This document shows positions 1 through 10,282 of a DNA stretch of 64,000 nucleotides, piece by piece. The stretch is from Ktedonobacter sp. SOSP1-85 (lineage in GTDB: Bacteria; Chloroflexota; Ktedonobacteria; Ktedonobacterales; Ktedonobacteraceae), in the NCBI RefSeq assembly GCF_016587415.1, contig NZ_BNJI01000001.1, positions 3,325,501 through 3,389,500 on the forward strand, read 5' to 3'. Within the stretch, counting starts at the first letter, position 1. Each line of letters starts with the position of its first letter. The notes under the pieces were generated by a model that worked only from the letters and a program-made list of their open reading frames with translations, searched no databases and had not been told where the DNA came from. A program made the position numbers and the translations under genes.

Positions 1-2566
1 TGGTAGCGTTACCGCATCGGCTATTGGCAGTAATGGCTGTCCTCTGCCTTATAACCCTTCCGTTGATTCGTATTCGTATTTGTTGCCTTCTCAGTTTGCC
101 ACGGCATATAACTACAATGGTCTGTATGCGAAGGGCTATAAAGGTGAAGGGCAGTCGGTGGCGCTTTTCGAGATGTCTGCCTACTCTGCCAGTGATGTAC
201 AGACCTTTGTCAATTGCTTTGATAAAGGTACCTCGACCAGCATTCGTAACATCCAGACTTCATCTGCCGCGCCAGATCTTTCGGGTGCAGGTGAAGTTGA
301 ACTGGATATGGATATTGTCCTGAGCATGCTTCCTAATCTGAATCAGTTGCGTGTGTATGAATCGGCTAACCCCATCAACGATAATGGTGTTGACTACCTG
401 GGTGAGTGGGGGCAGATCATCGCAGATAACACTCCTGTTGTGAGCACCAGCTGGGGGCTCTGTGAAGCGTATCAGGGTACCAGCATAATGGATACCGAGA
501 ATAACCTCTTTATGCTGGCAGCAGCCCAAGGCCAGACGATTGTAGCTGCGGCTGGAGATACTGGTAGCTCCGACTGCTATCATGCTGATGGAACCACTAC
601 TTCGATTTCTGTGGATGACCCAGCTAGCCAGCCATATGTAACTGGTGTGGGTGGCACTTTACTATCGGTTAATGGTAGCAATTATGCTGGTGAGACTCCT
701 TGGAACAATGCTGATGGTGCTGGTGGCGGCGGTGTTAGCTCCTACTGGCCACACCCCGCTTGGCAGACTGCACCTGGCACGAATGCGAGCGTGAGTCGTC
801 AGGTACCGGATGTTTCATTAGACTCAGCTAGTGGTCAATACTACCGTGTATATTGTTCTGTATCGGCGACAGGGTGCACCCCAGCTGGCTGGTGGTATTT
901 CTGTGGCACCTCTGCTGCGGCTCCAATGTGGGCATCCTTTGTGGCTCTGGCAAATGAGCAATCTGTCAAGAGTGGCGGTTATAACCTGGGCTTTATTAAT
1001 CCCTCCCTCTACCAGATTGCCAGTGGGAGCAACTACAACAGCGATTTCCATGATGTCACCACTGGTAACAATGACTATAACGGTTTCCAGAGTGGCAAGT
1101 ATCCAGCCACGACCGGCTACGATATGGCGACAGGCCTGGGGAGCTTCAACGCGGCCAACCTGGCCAATGACCTGGTAGCGGCGGTTAACGCAGGCAAGAG
1201 TGCGCGCCAGGCTCCTACGAGCAAGACGTGGTACTTCGCTGAGGGCAGCGTCGGTGGTGGTGGCGCCTTCCAGGAGTTCATCACCCTGCAAAACCCGAGC
1301 ACGACGACCGCGTCTCTGGTAAACATTACCTACCTGTTCACGAACATGCCTTCGCGCGTGAAGTCGTACACAGTCAATCCGAGCTCGCGTTTCACCGTCA
1401 ATGTGAATGGTGAGTTGGGGCTGCCTCAGAGCACGCAGTATGCCATCTCGGCGATTGTGCAGGTGACGAGCGGACCGGGGATTGTGGCCGAACGCCCCAT
1501 GTACTTTAACTATCGCGGCATCATCAGCAGCGGTACCGATGTGCTGGGCGCCTCCAACCCTGGTACCAGCTACTACTTCCCGCTGGCCGATACGAACCAG
1601 AGCAGCTCAGACCTCGCCTGGACCTATATCAGTATCCTGAATCCGAGCACGACGAATACCGCCAATGTAACACTGACTTACTATGATGGTAGCTGTGGTG
1701 CCGCGAGTAACCCATGTAAGACCCAGCAAATTAGCGTTGGTGCGCTGATGCGCGGCACCGGTACGCCGACTGCCCTGGGCTTGCTCAAGAAGGTGGCGGT
1801 CTCGGTTACCTCCGACCAGCCCATCGTGGTTGAGCGCCCAATGTATGTGAAGGCGACTGTACCCAACTCGGGTCTTACCACCGGCGCTGCCAGCCAGGTC
1901 GGCGCGGTCACCCCTGGTACTACCTGGGACTTTGCGCAGGGCAACACCGGTTCCAAATACCAGCAGTACTACGTGGTGGCGAACTACAGCGCGACTCCTG
2001 CCAACGTCACGGTTAAATTGACGTACACCGATGCTGAGAATACAGCACCTTCGAGCACAGTGGTACAGGTTCAGCCTTATAGCCAGTCGCTGGTGGATGT
2101 GAATTCGTTGAACTCGAGCAAGCCAGCGATCTTTGGTGCGGAAATTAGCTCGGATCAGCCAGTGGTGGTGGATCGCGAGCAGTTCTTCCACTATGGTTCG
2201 GCCAACGAGTCGGGCCTGACGGATGTGATCGGTGCTCCTCAGTCGCAGGGAGTCTACTCCTTCGCCGAAGGCTACGTCACCTCCTCCTTCTCGGAGTATA
2301 TCAGCGTGCAGAACCCGACTGATGCCGATGAGACGGTGGTGATCACCTACTTTGGTAGCAATGCGATCTTCCAGCAGCAGTTTGTGGTGAAGGCACACGA
2401 AGTGATCCTGGTCAATGTGGGCGACACGATCCTGCCCTTCGGGTCAGGCGTGAACTCGTCGACGGTGCAGGCGATGAACGGCACAATTGTGGCTGAGCGC
2501 GTAATGTACTTCGGCTACCATGACAAGAACGGTGGCACCGACATCGTCGGCTACACCGGCAACTAA
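1..2566 (+). CDS. Sedolisin (S53) family protease, copy 1, 5' end outside the window
   Basis: The reading frame is open from the window edge; the first internal ATG is at 80, but the upstream codons match copy 5 (SVTASAIGSN), so the gene begins outside. It encodes most of a secreted serine-carboxyl peptidase. The predicted kumamolisin-type active site is complete: Glu at 293 and Asp at 305 (EVELD), oxyanion Asp at 557 (AAGDTG) and Ser at 911 (GTSAAAP). A calcium-site-like segment follows (GYDMATGLGS). From about 1220 the protein carries four beta-sandwich repeats beginning WYFAEG, YYFPLAD, WDFAQG and YSFAEG and ending with AERPMYF-like motifs. This is the only copy of the five with all catalytic residues. 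The substrate is unknown; extracellular proteolysis is inferred from the family. Confidence 0.9.
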   Translation, partial: GSVTASAIGSNGCPLPYNPSVDSYSYLLPSQFATAYNYNGLYAKGYKGEGQSVALFEMSAYSASDVQTFVNCFDKGTSTSIRNIQTSSAAPDLSGAGEVELDMDIVLSMLPNLNQLRVYESANPINDNGVDYLGEWGQIIADNTPVVSTSWGLCEAYQGTSIMDTENNLFMLAAAQGQTIVAAAGDTGSSDCYHADGTTTSISVDDPASQPYVTGVGGTLLSVNGSNYAGETPWNNADGAGGGGVSSYWPHPAWQTAPGTNASVSRQVPDVSLDSASGQYYRVYCSVSATGCTPAGWWYFCGTSAAAPMWASFVALANEQSVKSGGYNLGFINPSLYQIASGSNYNSDFHDVTTGNNDYNGFQSGKYPATTGYDMATGLGSFNAANLANDLVAAVNAGKSARQAPTSKTWYFAEGSVGGGGAFQEFITLQNPSTTTASLVNITYLFTNMPSRVKSYTVNPSSRFTVNVNGELGLPQSTQYAISAIVQVTSGPGIVAERPMYFNYRGIISSGTDVLGASNPGTSYYFPLADTNQSSSDLAWTYISILNPSTTNTANVTLTYYDGSCGAASNPCKTQQISVGALMRGTGTPTALGLLKKVAVSVTSDQPIVVERPMYVKATVPNSGLTTGAASQVGAVTPGTTWDFAQGNTGSKYQQYYVVANYSATPANVTVKLTYTDAENTAPSSTVVQVQPYSQSLVDVNSLNSSKPAIFGAEISSDQPVVVDREQFFHYGSANESGLTDVIGAPQSQGVYSFAEGYVTSSFSEYISVQNPTDADETVVITYFGSNAIFQQQFVVKAHEVILVNVGDTILPFGSGVNSSTVQAMNGTIVAERVMYFGYHDKNGGTDIVGYTGN

Positions 2567-2589
2567 GCATGGCATCGCAGATCTGAACT

Positions 2590-2657
2590 GATCTCGCACA
2601 CACACAAAGGTGGCCCTGGAAGACCTTCCAGGGCCACCTTTGTGTGTGTGCGAGATC
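2590..2657 (+). terminator. 33-bp perfect hairpin after sedolisin copy 1
   Basis: Arms 2590-2622 and 2625-2657 are exact reverse complements with a 2-nt loop. The inner core (GGCCCTGGAAG and its complement) is shared by the hairpins after all five copies. The outer arms (GATCTCGCACACACA) are nearly the same as those after copy 4 only. No long T run follows, so termination is inferred from position and structure. Confidence 0.8.
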
Positions 2658-3143
2658 ATGAGAGCAGACACACCTGATATGCGGCACACTCCACCTGCGC
2701 GCCCACCAGGATGGATTAGCACTGTACGTCAGAATATTTCTTTATATGCTTTGATATTTCTTATGCTTCTCACGAGCATTAATTCTTTTCAGTACTTTAT
2801 CCTTTTTATGCTTGTATCCTTGCTTTTCCAAAAGATTTTGTGTTAATCTCTTCTATACGAGAGTTTTTAGTGGTGCGCACGGAGTAGAACTCTCGACGAC
2901 TCCTAGTGCAATAAATTAATTGGCAACGATGCTCATGTTGCCCCTTCTGCCTATGTAAAAAATTTGCTGGAAAAAACTTCTTAATTAGGAGGTAGTGAGC
3001 GAACCACCCCTCTCTACCTCCTAATGGTGAGCCTCTAACCCTTCATCTCTCTCGTCTTTTCTCCTCGGCTAGTGCATTGATGTGTGTCGATGGAGATGCA
3101 CTGCCTCTACATTGTTGTGTTTATTTCTGGGGGTAAAAAGCTT
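2658..3143 (+). promoter_or_regulatory. Repeated leader module, copy A (upstream of sedolisin copy 2)
   Basis: About 480 bp without a convincing gene, nearly identical to 6427-6923 and to the two halves around the IS at 13602-15761. It holds a hairpin with arms CGAGAGTT (2858-2865) and AACTCTCG (2888-2895). A second hairpin has 12-bp arms ATTAGGAGGTAG (2984-2995) and CTACCTCCTAAT (3014-3025), whose left arm buries a Shine-Dalgarno-like GGAGG. The ribosome site GGGGG lies at 3129-3133. The sequence conservation before paralogous genes suggests a promoter plus structured leader; no promoter was pinned down. Confidence 0.6.
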
Positions 3144-6100
3144 ATGCCCTTTACGTTTCCTGTGAGTGGCGAGCAGCCTAAACCACGTGAACGACGCTCC
3201 TGGTTTATTGGCGCCTCAATCGGACTCGCGCTCTTGCTTGGACTGGTCACGACCATCCTTGTAAATTTGAATATGTCAGCCTCGGCGAAGTCATTGTCGT
3301 CCATCCCCGGCTCGGTTCCTGCTGTCGTGGCACATAGCAAGAACGTTAGCGCGGTCTCAGGCGACCAGCCTCTCTCGCTGGCGATTGGCCTCAAGCTGCG
3401 GAACAAAGAGGCCCTGCAAGGCTTGCTGCAAGACGCGAAGGACAAGAAGTCGGTCAACTATGGCCGCCATCTCACTCCCTCCCAGGTACAGAACTCCTTC
3501 GCGCCAACACAGCAAAGCTATGACGCGGTCGTGAGCTACTTGCAATCTCAGGGCTTCAAGATTGATCACACCTACAACCACCGCCTGTTGATCTCCTTCA
3601 GTGGCACGGCCTCGCAGGTGGAGAACGCCTTCCATGTGCAGATCAATAACTACGTAGATGCCAAAGGCAAGCAGTACTACTCCAACGCCAATGATCCAAC
3701 GGTTCCTCAGGATCTCGCTGGCGTGGTGCAGAGCATTGTGGGCCTGGATAACTATACCAAGTACACGCGCCCTTCAGCGAACAGCGCACCTGTGAGTAAT
3801 GGCATTGCCAATGCTGCTGCTGGTAATAGTGTGTCGTGTCCTTCTATTTCTGGTAATAGTCAACTTCGGATACCCTCGCAGTTTGCTACAGCCTACAACT
3901 ACAATGGTTTGTATACGAAGGGCTATAAGGGTGAGGGCCAGTCGGTTGCGCTCTTCGAGTTGTCATCTTTTATTGAAAGCGATGTGCAGAACTATATCAG
4001 CTGTTATGACAAAAATACTCCAACTGGCATTCTTGTTATTCAGACATCCACTAATGCCCCAGATGCTCTTCAAGCGTATTGGGTTGAGCTCGATGCTGAT
4101 ATCGTTCTAGGTATGGCTCCTAACCTGAATCGGCTGAATATCTATGAGGCTGAAAATACTACATCAGGTTATGTCGGGCAGTGGGCGCAGATTATTGCCG
4201 ATAATGTTCCGGTAGTGAGCACCAGCTGGGGGCTTTGTGAAGCCTTGACAAGTAGTGGTACTCGAGATGTCGAAAATGATCTCTTCATGCTGGCAGCAGC
4301 CCAAGGGCAAACCATTGTGGCCCAGTCTGGAGATTCGGGTAGCTCTAATTGCCTTAGCAGTGATGTCCGCAATATCTCGCTCTCCGTAGAGGATCCAGCC
4401 AGCCAGCCCTATGTAACAGGTGTAGGCGGTACATCGCTGTCAGTTGATGGCAACAGCAACTATATTGGTGAAACAACCTGGAATGATTCCACTGGTGTCG
4501 GTGCAGGTGGTGGCGGTATCAGCTCATACTGGTCACACCCTGCATGGCAGGTTGCCCCTGGCACGAATGCCAGTGTGAACCGCCAGGTACCTGATGTTGC
4601 ATTGAACGCTGCTATGGGTGCACAATACTTGATATATTGCTCTGCTGCTGCAGGGTGTGAATTTGATAACTGGTGGGGCTTTGTCGGAACCCCTGTCTCA
4701 ACCTCAATGTGGGCTACTTTTGTGGCCTTGACAAACGAGCAGTCGGTCAAGAATGGTGGCTATAACCTGGGCTTTATTAACCCCTACCTTTACCAGATTG
4801 CCAGTGGCAGCAACTACCACAACGATTTTCACGATGTCACGAGTGGTGACAACGATTATCGCAGTTTACAAGGTGGGCAATATCCCGCGACAAGTGGTTA
4901 TGACATGGCGACTGGCCTGGGGAGCTTCAATGCAGCCAACCTGGCCAATGACCTGGTAGCGGCGGCCAACGCGGGCAAGAGCGCACGGCAGGCTCCTACG
5001 AGCAAGACGTGGTACTTCGCCGAGGGCAGCGTCGGTGGCGCCGGTACTTTCCAGGAGTTTATCACCCTGCAAAACCCGAGCACGACGACCGCGTCTCAGG
5101 TGAGTATCACCTACCTGTTTACGAACATGCCTGCGCGCGTGAAGTCGTACACAGTCAATCCAAGCTCACGCTTCACTGTCAATGTCAATGGAGAGCTGGG
5201 CCTGCCTCAGAGCACGCAGTATGCCATCTCGGCGATTGTGAAGGTCACGAGCGGACCTGGCATTGTGGCGGAACGCCCGATGTACTTTAACTATCGCGGC
5301 ATCATCAGCAGCGGTACCGATGTGCTGGGTGCCTCCAATCCTGGCACCAACTACTACTTCCCGCTGGTTGATACAAACCAGAACGGCTCGGACCTCTCGT
5401 GGACCTATATCAGTATCCTCAATCCGAGCACCACGCAGACGGCTCATGTGACCTTGACCTACTACGATGATGGCACCTGCGGTGATATTGATATCGGGCA
5501 GCCAGCTTGTAAGACCCAGACGATTAGTGTTGGTCCGCTGATGCGCGGCACTGGCACACCTTCAGCGGTGGGTCTGCTGAAGAAGGTAGGGGTTGGGGTT
5601 ACCTCCGATCGGCCTATCGTGGTTGAGCGCCCGATGTATGTGAAGACCAACATCGCGACCGCCGGCGGCACCACCACTGGCGCGGCCAGCCAGGTTGGAG
5701 CGGTCACCCCTGGAACGACCTGGGACTTTGCGCAGGGTAACACCAATTCGAAGTATCAGCAGTACTATGTCCTGGCGAACTATAGCGCGAGCATGGCTAC
5801 TGTGACCATTAAATTGACCTATCCTGATGCCACGGCCCCAACCACTACCAATGTGCAGGTAGCGCCGTACGCGCAGTGGACAGTGGACGTAAACCAGTTG
5901 AACGCGGGCAAGCCCGTGATCTTTGGCGCGGAGATCAGCTCTGATGTGCCAGTGGTGGTGGATCGCGAGCAGTTCTTCCACTATGGTCCCGCCAACGAGT
6001 CGGGCCTGACTGATGTGATTGGTGCTTCTCAGTCGCAGGGGGTCTACTCCTTCGCGGAAGGCTACGTCACCTCCTCCTTCTCGGAGTACATGAGTGTGCA

Positions 6101-6356
6101 GAACCCGACTGATACCGATGAGACGGTGGTGATCACCTACTTTGGTAGCAATGCGATCTTCCAGCAGCAGTTTGTGGTGAAGGCGCACGAGGTGATCCTG
6201 GTCAATGTGAGCGACACGATCCTGCCCTTCGGGTCGGGCGTGAACTCCTCAACGGTCCAGGCGATGAACGGCACAATTGTGGCCGAGCGCGTGATGTACT
6301 TCGGCTATCATGACAAGAACGGCGGCACCGACATCGTCGGCTACACCGGTAACTAA
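3144..6356 (+). CDS. Sedolisin-like protein, copy 2 (predicted inactive)
   Basis: 1070 residues when started at ATG 3144 behind GGGGGTAAAAA. An upstream in-frame ATG at 3084 exists, but copy 4 shows conservation only from MPF onward. Order: basic N-terminus, one membrane or signal segment (about 18-40), Pro-kumamolisin activation domain (about 60-205), sedolisin domain (about 240-605), four WYFAEG-type beta repeats to the end. Two catalytic positions are changed: the Glu of the E-x3-D pair is Trp (codon at 4080; WVELD) and the nucleophile Ser is Pro (codon at 4692; GTPVSTS). The oxyanion Asp (SGDSG) remains. From S53 knowledge this copy should lack protease activity; it may serve as a binding or decoy surface protein. 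Confidence 0.9.
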   Translation: MPFTFPVSGEQPKPRERRSWFIGASIGLALLLGLVTTILVNLNMSASAKSLSSIPGSVPAVVAHSKNVSAVSGDQPLSLAIGLKLRNKEALQGLLQDAKDKKSVNYGRHLTPSQVQNSFAPTQQSYDAVVSYLQSQGFKIDHTYNHRLLISFSGTASQVENAFHVQINNYVDAKGKQYYSNANDPTVPQDLAGVVQSIVGLDNYTKYTRPSANSAPVSNGIANAAAGNSVSCPSISGNSQLRIPSQFATAYNYNGLYTKGYKGEGQSVALFELSSFIESDVQNYISCYDKNTPTGILVIQTSTNAPDALQAYWVELDADIVLGMAPNLNRLNIYEAENTTSGYVGQWAQIIADNVPVVSTSWGLCEALTSSGTRDVENDLFMLAAAQGQTIVAQSGDSGSSNCLSSDVRNISLSVEDPASQPYVTGVGGTSLSVDGNSNYIGETTWNDSTGVGAGGGGISSYWSHPAWQVAPGTNASVNRQVPDVALNAAMGAQYLIYCSAAAGCEFDNWWGFVGTPVSTSMWATFVALTNEQSVKNGGYNLGFINPYLYQIASGSNYHNDFHDVTSGDNDYRSLQGGQYPATSGYDMATGLGSFNAANLANDLVAAANAGKSARQAPTSKTWYFAEGSVGGAGTFQEFITLQNPSTTTASQVSITYLFTNMPARVKSYTVNPSSRFTVNVNGELGLPQSTQYAISAIVKVTSGPGIVAERPMYFNYRGIISSGTDVLGASNPGTNYYFPLVDTNQNGSDLSWTYISILNPSTTQTAHVTLTYYDDGTCGDIDIGQPACKTQTISVGPLMRGTGTPSAVGLLKKVGVGVTSDRPIVVERPMYVKTNIATAGGTTTGAASQVGAVTPGTTWDFAQGNTNSKYQQYYVLANYSASMATVTIKLTYPDATAPTTTNVQVAPYAQWTVDVNQLNAGKPVIFGAEISSDVPVVVDREQFFHYGPANESGLTDVIGASQSQGVYSFAEGYVTSSFSEYMSVQNPTDTDETVVITYFGSNAIFQQQFVVKAHEVILVNVSDTILPFGSGVNSSTVQAMNGTIVAERVMYFGYHDKNGGTDIVGYTGN

Positions 6357-6385
6357 GCATGACGTAGCAGTCTGAACTGCTTCAC

Positions 6386-6426
6386 AAGCGGCGGCCCTGG
6401 AAATCTTCCAGGGCCGCCGCTTTTTT
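6386..6426 (+). terminator. Intrinsic terminator after sedolisin copy 2
   Basis: A 17-bp perfect stem (6386-6402 with 6406-6422; AAGCGGCGGCCCTGGAA and its complement) with a 3-nt loop runs into a T tract at 6421-6426. It shares the GGCCCTGG core with the other four sedolisin terminators. Confidence 0.9.
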
Positions 6427-6923
6427 ACGGGAGCATTGGAGCAGACACACCTGATATGCGGCATACTTCGCCTGTGCACTCACCAGGATGGATTAGCGCT
6501 AAGTTCAGAATATTTCTTTGCATGCTTTAATATTTCTTCTGCTTCTCACAAGATATTTATTAACTTTAGTACTTTATTCTTTTACTGCTTGCATCTTTGC
6601 TTTTCAGAAAGGCTCTATGTTAATCTCTTCTATACGGGAGTTTTTAGTGGCGCGCACGAAGTCGAACTCTCGGCGACTCTAGTGCAATATATTGATCAGC
6701 AACAATGTAAATGTTGCACTTTCTGCGTATGTAAAAATTTTTGCTGTAGAAACAACTTCTTAATTAGGAGGTAGTTGAGCGAACCATCCCTCTCTACCTC
6801 CTAATGGTGAGCCTCTAACCCTTCATCTCTCTCGTCTTTTCTCCTCGGCTAGCGCATTGATGTGTGTCGATGGAGATGCACTGCCTCTACATTGTTGTGT
6901 TTATTTTGGGGGGTAAAAATATC
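6427..6923 (+). promoter_or_regulatory. Repeated leader module, copy B (upstream of sedolisin copy 3)
   Basis: Same organisation as the module at 2658-3143: the GAGAGTTTTTAGTGG hairpin near 6637-6675, the TTAGGAGGTAG/CTACCTCCTAA hairpin near 6763-6805, then the GGGGGGTAAAA ribosome site before ATG 6924. Scattered substitutions and one-base indels break any reading frame between copies, which argues against a conserved coding sequence here. Confidence 0.6.
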
Positions 6924-9900
6924 ATGCCCTTTACGTCTCCTGTGAGTGGCGAGCAGCCTAAACCACGTGAACGACGTTCCTGGTTTATTGGCGCCTCAAT
7001 CGGACTCGCGCTCTTGCTTGGACTGGTCACGACCATCCTTGTAAATTTGAATATGTCAGCCTCGGCGAAGTCATTGTCGTCCATCCCCGGCTCGGTTCCT
7101 GCTGTCGTAGCACATAGCAAGAACGTCAGCGCGGTCTCAGGCGACCAGACGCTCTCGCTAGCGATTGGCCTCAAGCTGCGGAACAAAGAGGCCCTGCAGG
7201 GCCTGCTGCAAGACGCCAAGAACAAAAAGTCGATCAACTACGGTCGTCATCTCACGGCCAGCCAGGTGCAGAACTCCTTCGCTCCGACGCAGCAAAGCTA
7301 TGACGCGGTCGTGAGCTACCTGCAAGCCCAGGGCTTCAAGATTGATCACACCTACAATCATCGCCTGTTGATCTCCTTCAGTGGTACAGCCTCCCAGGCA
7401 GAGAGTGCCTTCCATGTACAGATCAACAACTATGTTGACGCCAGAGGCAGGCAATACTATTCCAATACCAATGATCCAACGCTACCTCAGAACATAGCTG
7501 GTGTGGTGCAGAGTGTTGTTGGTTTGAATAACTATACCAAGTACACTCACCCTCCGGTGCAGACGCAAAACGCTAAGGTAAGCAGTAATGCTGTATCGTC
7601 CAACGCTGTAACATGTCCTCAGAATTCTGCGCAAGGCGACAATTACTATACACCTTCACAGTTTGCTTCGGCCTATAATTTCAATGGTCTGTACAATAAA
7701 GGCTTCAATGGCGAGGGACAAAAGGTCGCGCTTTTTGAGATGGCTGCTTACAACTTAAGTGATTTGCAGGCCTTCGAGAGTTGTTATGGTCAAAGCCAGG
7801 CCAACATCAAGACCATTACAGTAACACCCGGTGCGTTTACTGATGATAACGAGATTAAAGCGGAACTAGACGCAGAAATTGTGCTTGGTATGCTTCCCAA
7901 TCTCAGTCAGTTGCGTATCTATGAAGCTAGCCCTAATAGTCCTGATTACTTTAGTGAGTGGGCGCAGATCATTGCTGATAATGTTCCTGTCGTAAGCACG
8001 AGCTGGGGTGTCTGTGAATCGGGGAGAACTCAATCTGATTTTGATACGTCAAGTAGTTTTTTTATGATGGCAGCCGCTCAAGGACAAACTGTTGTAGCTG
8101 CGTCTGGAAATTTTGGCAGCTCTGATTGCTATATCCCTGACGCAGTACCAGATTTTGATATTGCTGTAGGCGATCCAGCCAGCGAACCATATGTTACTGG
8201 TGTGGGCGGCACATCTTTGTCATTGAACTACAATGATAACACTTACTCTAGTGAGACTGTCTGGAATACGACTCCCGATATTGCACATAGCTATTATGGC
8301 GGAGCCGGTGGTGGTGGCTACAGCAGTTATTGGACGCATCCCAGTTGGCAGAGCGCACCTGGAACGAATTCAACAGTTGGCCGACAGGTGCCAGATGTAT
8401 CTCTAGATGCAGACCCGAATCATGGATACCTGGTCCATTCGAGTCTATTTTCCTCTACTTATGGGTATTGGGGCGTGGTGGGTGGCACCTCTGCAGCAGC
8501 TCCAATGTGGGCAGCTTTTGTGACCCTGGCGAATGAGCAGTCGATCAAAAGTGGCGGCTATAACCTGGGTTTTATCAATTCTTCCCTTTATCAGATTGGC
8601 AGTGGTAACAACTACAATAATGACTTCCACGATATTACCAGTGGTAACAACGACTATAACAATGAGCATGGTGGGCAGTATCCAGCCACAGCTGGCTACG
8701 ATATGGCAACGGGCTTGGGTAGCTTCAATGCGGCCAACCTGGCTAATGATCTGGTAGCATTGGCGAACGCGGGCAAGAGTGCGCGGCAGGCTCCCACGAG
8801 CAAGACATGGTACTTCGCCGAGGGCAGCGTCGGTGGTGCTGGTGCCTTCCAGGAGTTTATTACGCTGCAGAACCCAGACACTACGACCGCTGCGGCAGTG
8901 AATATCACTTATCTGTTCACGGACATGCCATCGCGTGTGAAGCAGTACACGGTCAATCCAAGCTCGCGCTTCACGGTCAACGTCAATGGTGAGCTGGGCC
9001 TGCCTCAGAGCACGCAGTACGCCATCTCGGCGATTGTGCAGGTGACGAGCGGACCGGGTATTGTGGCCGAACGCCCCATGTACTTCAACTATCGTGGCAT
9101 CATCAGCAGCGGTACCGATGTGCTGGGCGCCTCCAGCCCTGGCACCAGCTACTACTTCCCCCTGGCCGATACGCGCCAGGATAGCTCGACCCTCTCCTGG
9201 ACCTACATTAGTATTCTGAACCCAAGCACGAGCCAGACGGCTAATGTGACGCTGACCTACTACGATGGCACCTGTGGGGCCGCTAGTAATCCCTGCAAGA
9301 CCCAGCAGATTAACGTTGGCGCGCTGATGCGTGGCACGGGTACACCAACCGCGCTGGGCTTGCTGAAGAAAGTGGCGGTCTCGGTCTCCTCCGATCAACC
9401 TATTGTGGTCGAGCGCCCGATGTATGTGAAGAGCAACATCGCCAACGCGGGTGGGATTACCACTGGCGCGGCCAGCCAGGTGGGCGCGGTCACTCCGGGA
9501 ACGACCTGGAACTTTGCGCAGGGCAACACCGGCTCGAAGTATCAGCAATACTACGTGGTGGCCAACTATACCGCCAATTCTGCGATTGTGATGGTGAAAC
9601 TGACATATGCCGATGCCAACACTTCTGCATACTTCTTCTCAATTGTCGTAGCACCCTACACGCAGTATGTAGCGGATTTGAACATGTGGAACGCTGGTAA
9701 GCCTGCGATCTTTGGCGCGGAGATCACCTCCGATCAGCCAGTGGTGGTGGACCGCGAGCAGTTCTTCCATTATGGCTCGGCCAACGAGTCGGGCCTGACG
9801 GATGTGATCGGTGCGCCTACGGCGCAGGAGGTCTACTCCTTCGCCGAAGGGTATGCCACCAATACCTTCTCAGAGTACGTCAGCGTGCAGAACCCGACTG

Positions 9901-10145
9901 ACCATGATGAGACTGTTGCAATCACCTACTTTGGAAGCAACACGATCTTCCAGCAGCAGTTTGCGGTGAAGGCGCACAAGGTGATCCTAGTCAACGTAGG
10001 CGACATGATCCTGCCCTTCGGGTCGGGCGTCAACTCGTCGACGGTGCAAGCGATGAGCGGCACGATTGTGGCCGAGCGCGTGATGTACTTTGGCTACCAT
10101 GACAAGAACGGTGGCACTGATATCGTCGGCTACACCGGCAACTAA
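6924..10145 (+). CDS. Sedolisin-like protein, copy 3 (active site altered)
   Basis: 1073 residues from ATG 6924, chosen by the GGGGG ribosome site and comparison with copy 4; ATG 6864 is also in frame. It has the same layout as copy 2: membrane segment, prodomain, S53 domain, four beta repeats. The Ser is intact (GGTSAAAP, codon at 8490). The Glu of the E-x3-D pair is Lys (codon at 7857; KAELD), and the oxyanion Asp is Asn (codon at 8109; SGNFG). The catalytic domain is clearly more diverged from the other copies than its prodomain or C-terminal half. Full protease activity is doubtful by family criteria. Confidence 0.9.
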   Translation: MPFTSPVSGEQPKPRERRSWFIGASIGLALLLGLVTTILVNLNMSASAKSLSSIPGSVPAVVAHSKNVSAVSGDQTLSLAIGLKLRNKEALQGLLQDAKNKKSINYGRHLTASQVQNSFAPTQQSYDAVVSYLQAQGFKIDHTYNHRLLISFSGTASQAESAFHVQINNYVDARGRQYYSNTNDPTLPQNIAGVVQSVVGLNNYTKYTHPPVQTQNAKVSSNAVSSNAVTCPQNSAQGDNYYTPSQFASAYNFNGLYNKGFNGEGQKVALFEMAAYNLSDLQAFESCYGQSQANIKTITVTPGAFTDDNEIKAELDAEIVLGMLPNLSQLRIYEASPNSPDYFSEWAQIIADNVPVVSTSWGVCESGRTQSDFDTSSSFFMMAAAQGQTVVAASGNFGSSDCYIPDAVPDFDIAVGDPASEPYVTGVGGTSLSLNYNDNTYSSETVWNTTPDIAHSYYGGAGGGGYSSYWTHPSWQSAPGTNSTVGRQVPDVSLDADPNHGYLVHSSLFSSTYGYWGVVGGTSAAAPMWAAFVTLANEQSIKSGGYNLGFINSSLYQIGSGNNYNNDFHDITSGNNDYNNEHGGQYPATAGYDMATGLGSFNAANLANDLVALANAGKSARQAPTSKTWYFAEGSVGGAGAFQEFITLQNPDTTTAAAVNITYLFTDMPSRVKQYTVNPSSRFTVNVNGELGLPQSTQYAISAIVQVTSGPGIVAERPMYFNYRGIISSGTDVLGASSPGTSYYFPLADTRQDSSTLSWTYISILNPSTSQTANVTLTYYDGTCGAASNPCKTQQINVGALMRGTGTPTALGLLKKVAVSVSSDQPIVVERPMYVKSNIANAGGITTGAASQVGAVTPGTTWNFAQGNTGSKYQQYYVVANYTANSAIVMVKLTYADANTSAYFFSIVVAPYTQYVADLNMWNAGKPAIFGAEITSDQPVVVDREQFFHYGSANESGLTDVIGAPTAQEVYSFAEGYATNTFSEYVSVQNPTDHDETVAITYFGSNTIFQQQFAVKAHKVILVNVGDMILPFGSGVNSSTVQAMSGTIVAERVMYFGYHDKNGGTDIVGYTGN

Positions 10146-10178
10146 CCCTGGTAGAGCAGGTCTGAACTGGTCTGCGAA

Positions 10179-10217
10179 CGGCGGCCCTGGAAAATTTTCA
10201 GGGCCACCCGCTTTTTT
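10179..10217 (+). terminator. Terminator after sedolisin copy 3
   Basis: A GGCCCTG/CAGGGCC stem extended by AAAA/TTTT and a mismatched base (CGGCGG against CCACCCG) precedes a seven-T run at 10212-10218. It is the least perfect of the five related terminators. Confidence 0.8.
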
Positions 10218-10282
10218 TAATTTACATTTTAGATGCAGATTCTTTAATTGCTGAATTTATTTTTTGGGGGTAAAAAAAGCAT

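Noticed and set aside
1607..2398. Long antisense frames inside the sedolisin genes (also 8445-9548 and 17877-18827)
   Set aside because: They lie opposite the conserved C-terminal repeats, differ in length and ends from copy to copy, lack ribosome sites and follow from the codon bias of the plus-strand genes.
6436..6774. 112-codon frame in a sedolisin leader module
   Set aside because: The frame is broken in the other two module copies by indels, so it is not a conserved protein.
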